This document shows, piece by piece, positions 60,590 to 64,000 of a stretch of 64,000 nucleotides of DNA; position 1 is the stretch's first letter, and every line of letters begins with the position of its first letter. The stretch covers positions 45,903,427-45,967,426 of the forward strand of contig OZ024725.1 in assembly GCA_964016875.1 (NCBI GenBank), written 5' to 3'. Origin of the DNA: Fallopia convolvulus. Lineage: Eukaryota; Streptophyta; Magnoliopsida; Caryophyllales; Polygonaceae. Under the pieces are notes generated by a model. That model made no database searches, had not been told where the DNA came from, and saw only the letters and a program-made list of their open reading frames with translations. The position numbers were made by a program, and so were the translations under genes.

Positions 60590-60700
60590 AACTCTCCCTT
60601 TGAAAATCCCAAAACTCCAAACTTGGCCGAGAAGGCCTCCCACCGAGAAGGCATCCACCCGCCGAGAAGGCACTCTTATGGCATCACCGAGAAGGTATAG
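60590..60700. repeat. CCGAGAAGGC short repeat cluster
   Basis: GCCGAGAAGGC, ACCGAGAAGGC, GCCGAGAAGGC and ACCGAGAAGGT occur within about 75 bp (60624-60699). The block falls in a short unassigned frame. There is no evidence that it is translated. Confidence 0.8.
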
Positions 60701-61290
60701 ATCTGATCTACTCTCACTTGGCCCATTGTTTGTACTCGATCAAAAGTTGCTTGAACTTAGCCCAATCCATACCAAGCATTCTCATCTTCATCTCTAAGTT
60801 CTCTATATTTCCATCTTCAATGGCTATAGAAGCGCGAGTCGGGTTTTGTTCTCCATCTCTCCGTTCTAACTATTTGCCCAAACCAAGGATTTAAAATCGG
60901 ATTTTGTTCCAACTACTCTTCAATGGCTTGTTCCCCCTTTGCTTTGACAAACTATTTGCCCAAAAATTAAGTAATCAAGTGCTAAATTTTGCTAAATGTC
61001 AACCTTATATTGATCTTTTGGGTGTAATTAACGAGAAGCCTTGTGCCAATTTCTTTTTTTACTCAGTTTTTCCCCCGATCAGTTTTGTAGGGTTCTTTGT
61101 TCTTTTTGTCTAGCATACACCAAGAAGAGGAATTAAAAAGGAAAAAAATAATTAAAAAAACATTAAGAATTCTTGCTTGGGATACAAGGTGGGAATATCT
61201 AAATAAAAATACTTTTTATCGGAAAAAATAAAAAAGTAAAATTAAATTTTAGTTTAAAAATTAGTAGAGAAAAAAGTATTTGCTTTTAAA
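60700..61290. other. Unassigned AT-rich DNA
   Basis: No recognisable gene or repeat end. Short plus-strand frames exist (for example 60904-61113, hydrophobic and Phe-rich) but lack family resemblance. Confidence 0.5.
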
Positions 61291-61486
61291 TACTTGTCCT
61301 CCAAGGCAAGTTTGTGGGTTACTTGTGTGACAAGTTGCGGCTTCTTTCCTTGCGTGGCAAGTTTTACTTACTTGTCCGACAAGTTTTCTTTCTCTTTCTT
61401 GAGAGGCAAGTTTTTTACCTGCACAGTAAGTTTTGTGTCTACACATGTTGCTAGTAAATTGTTTTGTTTTACTTGTGAGACGAGTT
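61291..61486. repeat. Cluster of imperfect palindromes ACTTGTnnGACAAGT
   Basis: Seven related units: near 61292 (longer), ACTTGTGTGACAAGT at 61321, CCTTGCGTGGCAAGT at 61348, ACTTGTCCGACAAGT at 61370, TCTTGAGAGGCAAGT at 61397, ACCTGCACAGTAAGT at 61417 and ACTTGTGAGACGAGT at 61471. Spacing is 20-29 bp, not fixed, with a larger last gap. The cluster ends upstream of TTCTTTTCTTGCAG, which looks like a 3' splice site. Confidence 0.8.
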
Positions 61487-61499
61487 CAACTTCTTTTCT

Positions 61500-62973
61500 T
61501 GCAGGTTAGCTCGAGGCTTATCCAATGTACTATTTTTCCGAGGAGTTAGAGCTGAGTTTGATATTGGACCGAGTTGTATTAAACCAGGTCTTTTGGTCTT
61601 TGAGACTTCTGAATATCCTTCATCTTGGTGGAGGGAACGTCAATAGTCCGTTTCGCACGCCCAATAGGGGTCGACTTGTTGCTTCCGGCACTATTCTTAT
61701 TGTGCTTTACTCACCCCGATTTCAAACTCGTCTTAGTTCTTATTTTTCGGAGTGTTGTACCTTTCATAACTATTCTTGGATGTTTTTTACTCTCTTAGCT
61801 GTTTCCGGCTACCGTTTTATTACGGCCTCTCGGATTACCAAGCGTGTTTGATTTTCCAAATTTTTACATTATATAAAAAAGAAGCAAAAACCAAGGATGT
61901 CAAAAAAATTAAGCCTCGTATCAGAATTTGAAAATGAAAAATTTAATTATTTATATTTAAATTCTCCCATTATCTCCTCACTCCCTGGAAATTTTTTAAT
62001 TTCGTTAATAAATTGTATCCAAATTCTCCATAACTCACCACTTTCCCACTCCATGTAAAACCGCCTCACCTCTCTATCTACATCAAAATTTATAAAAGAC
62101 TAATGGACTTTGTAATTTTATTTGGTTTGTGTGAAGTACATAAAAAGGAATTTCTGACTAAATTTGATGAAGGACTGTCTAGCATAGGTAATATAAAAAT
62201 ATGTAGTGTGCATTATTTTCCTTTGTTGTTAGATAGCTTAATTTCTTATTGATTTAAGCACAAGTTTCTTAGAATATCATGGATTTTGAAAATTATGTTT
62301 ATTTATTATTGAATTATGCATAGTATATTTTATTGAAGCTTTAAATGAAAAAGATTCGAATACTCACTATTTATTGTGGATTTTACTTGATCTATACTTT
62401 TACTTTATGTTTCATGATTTTTCTTTTGAAAAAATATTTTATTTTAAATATGTTGAGTTGTATAAAATGTGTATTTCATAGCAAATTAAACTATAAAATT
62501 TAAATTATTTTATTAATATTAAAACATATATTTTACATTTTTATAATCACCCGTATTGCCATATATAATACTCCGTATTGAAATAGAAGACGATAATCTA
62601 CATGTGATAATTTCAGACATTCTGGTATCCCTCCAACACTTTAGGAGTGTTTCAGTTAGACATGTGAGCATAAATTGCAATGATGTAGCCGATAAAATTG
62701 TTAAGCTGGGCACAACATCACGATTAACAGCAGATGAAAATTGTTAAGCTGGGCCGCAACATCCCTATCAACCTCATATTTTCATCCGCAAAATGTTCTA
62801 AAACATCATCCTTAGAGCATCTCCTAAATCTTACCTTATCAAAAAAATTATATTCCGTATCATTACTATCATAAAAGAGAGTGAGATTTTACTAAAAATA
62901 GTGCATTTCCTAAAAAACCATGATAGTTTAATTTTTTTTTACCAAAATGCCATTTTGTTTTATGACCAATTTA
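61500..62973. other. Unassigned region after the palindrome cluster
   Basis: A plus-strand frame of 108 codons (61525-61851) begins right after the splice-like TTGCAG. I do not recognise the protein. It may be an exon of a decayed transposon. 61860-62960 is AT-rich with no clear gene. Confidence 0.35.
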
Positions 62974-63807
62974 TCTATTCTTCTATTATAAAAGCATACG
63001 TAACTTTCGATCGACCGTCCAATTACTTAAAAATGCGTGTTGCACTATCGTGTGGGTGTAATAATCTTTTTTTTCCGGTCGCTTGATTTACTATCGTGCG
63101 ACTGCTATTAATTCATTATTTCTCAATAATAATTTTGATATTTTAATGTTCCTTGAAATTCGTGTCGTATTGCTTAGCTCTTAAGTAATCTCGGGATATA
63201 TATTTTTGGAAAAGCGTGATCGACTTATGTGATATTTGGATGTGAACGAGTAATTTTGACATGTCTCGAAAAACGTGTCCAGGTTACTTCGCTCGTAAGC
63301 AAGCTCGGATAAGTTTGTTTCTTAGTTGTGAAGAAAGCTCGTATACCTAATAACATGTTTTAAGACATTGGATGGCGTGAAGTCAATTAAATTAATACTA
63401 AAAGGTTTTGCTTAACTCTTAAGTAATCTCGGGATATATATTCTTGGAAATGCGTGATCGACTTATGTGATATTTGGATGTAAATGGGTAATTTAGACAT
63501 GTCTCGAAAACGTGTCCAATTTACTTCGCTTGTAAGCAAGCTCAGATAAGTTTGTTTCTTAGTTGTGAAGAAAGCTCGTATACGTAATAGAACAAGTTTT
63601 AAGACATTGGATGTCGTGAAGTCAAGTAAATTAATACCCAAAAAAACCATGCATCTTTAAATAAATTTACGGAAATGCCATTTCTATATTCTTTTTCCTA
63701 TAAAATCATGCCCCTTTAAATAAATTTACGAAAATGTCATTTCCATATCTCTACACTAATGAACTCTCCGTCTTATAATCGTCGCGCAACGCGGGCCTAA
63801 TTGCTAG
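62974..63807 (+). mobile_element. Non-autonomous Helitron, 834 bp
   Basis: Starts TCTATTCTTCTATTATAAAAG after an A. Ends with hairpin CGCG-CAA-CGCG in GTCGCGCAACGCGGGCC, then TAATTGCTAG followed by T. The 5' terminus resembles that of the Helitron at 14282, and both have hairpin plus CTAG ends. No ORF. Confidence 0.8.
63171..63760. repeat. Tandem repeats inside the right-hand Helitron
   Basis: Two copies of about 238 bp (from 63171 and 63409) share CTTAAGTAATCTCGGGATAT, GCGTGATCGACTTATGTGAT and AGTTGTGAAGAAAGCTCG. Then two copies of about 60 bp (from about 63648 and 63707) share TTTAAATAAATTTACG and ATTTC.ATAT. Confidence 0.9.
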
Positions 63808-64000
63808 TAAGAATAACACTGTCACTGACCCATATAAAAAGTGGGACTTCGCGCCTTCACCATATATAACCCTCGAACAAAGAGAGAGGGGAAATCCAAA
63901 ACGCCTTGCTTGCTGTCTTCCTTTTCCGCAAAGCTCTTTTCGTACGATTCTTCTTCTCAACTGCTACGCAGAATCTCGTTTGATCCTCTCTCTCTAGCAA
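63808..64000 (+). promoter_or_regulatory. Probable promoter and 5' leader of a gene beyond the right edge
   Basis: TATATAA at 63863-63869 is followed about 30 bp later by a CT- and A-rich leader (TTCTTCTTCTCAACTG, TCCTCTCTCTCTAG), typical of plant 5' UTRs. TTCGCGCC at 63848-63855 resembles an E2F-type site. No coding start lies within the window. The Helitron end is only about 56 bp upstream of the TATA box. Confidence 0.55.

Noticed and set aside
63171..63760. CRISPR-like or satellite array
   Set aside because: Only two copies of each repeat with no regular short spacers, inside a eukaryotic Helitron.

Overview
The window is nuclear DNA from a flowering plant, most likely a eudicot. The evidence is intron-split genes with AT-rich introns, a chloroplast import gene, and dense plant-type transposons (MULE, hAT, Helitron, mariner/Stowaway-like, L1-type LINE, Ty3/gypsy, SINE). 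The species cannot be named from the sequence.

Two host genes are clear, both on the minus strand. Positions 253-5723 hold most of an endonuclease III homologue (NTH1, base-excision repair); its last exon or exons, with the iron-sulfur cluster, lie beyond position 1. Positions 16996-37320 hold a complete TIC236 gene (TamB/DUF490 family, inner-envelope protein import). I resolved it into 23 exons whose reading frame closes exactly to 2193 codons plus stop. A TATA box and CT-rich leader at 63863-64000 suggest that a plus-strand gene begins just past the right edge.

Between the two host genes lies a transposon block. A candidate Mutator-like element (5829-12695) carries two decayed, convergent genes: a FAR1/MULE transposase on the plus strand and a plant mobile domain (PMD) gene on the minus strand. 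Its most unusual feature is four arrays of a 13-bp palindrome (consensus GGCCGTNACGGCC) repeated at exactly 24-bp spacing, 25 units in all. Three of the arrays lie in inferred introns just upstream of 3' splice sites. A 607-bp hAT-type element with a perfect 8-bp target duplication is nested inside the MULE. To its right, 13676-15943 is bounded by mariner/Stowaway-like inverted repeats and contains a 718-bp Helitron plus two more Helitron-type 3' ends.

The introns of TIC236 carry several SINE-like copies, a 162-bp foldback element and a tandem duplication. Upstream of TIC236 follow a decayed L1-type LINE with RNase H (about 37740-43060) and an 11.8-kb Ty3/gypsy chromovirus with LTRs of about 3 kb (43408-55169, minus orientation). 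The gypsy element sits inside older DNA rich in GATGCACA-like motifs. The last 9 kb holds fragments: a candidate gypsy LTR with primer-binding site, a further SINE copy, a second palindrome array (ACTTGT..ACAAGT), and an 834-bp Helitron directly beside the right-edge promoter.
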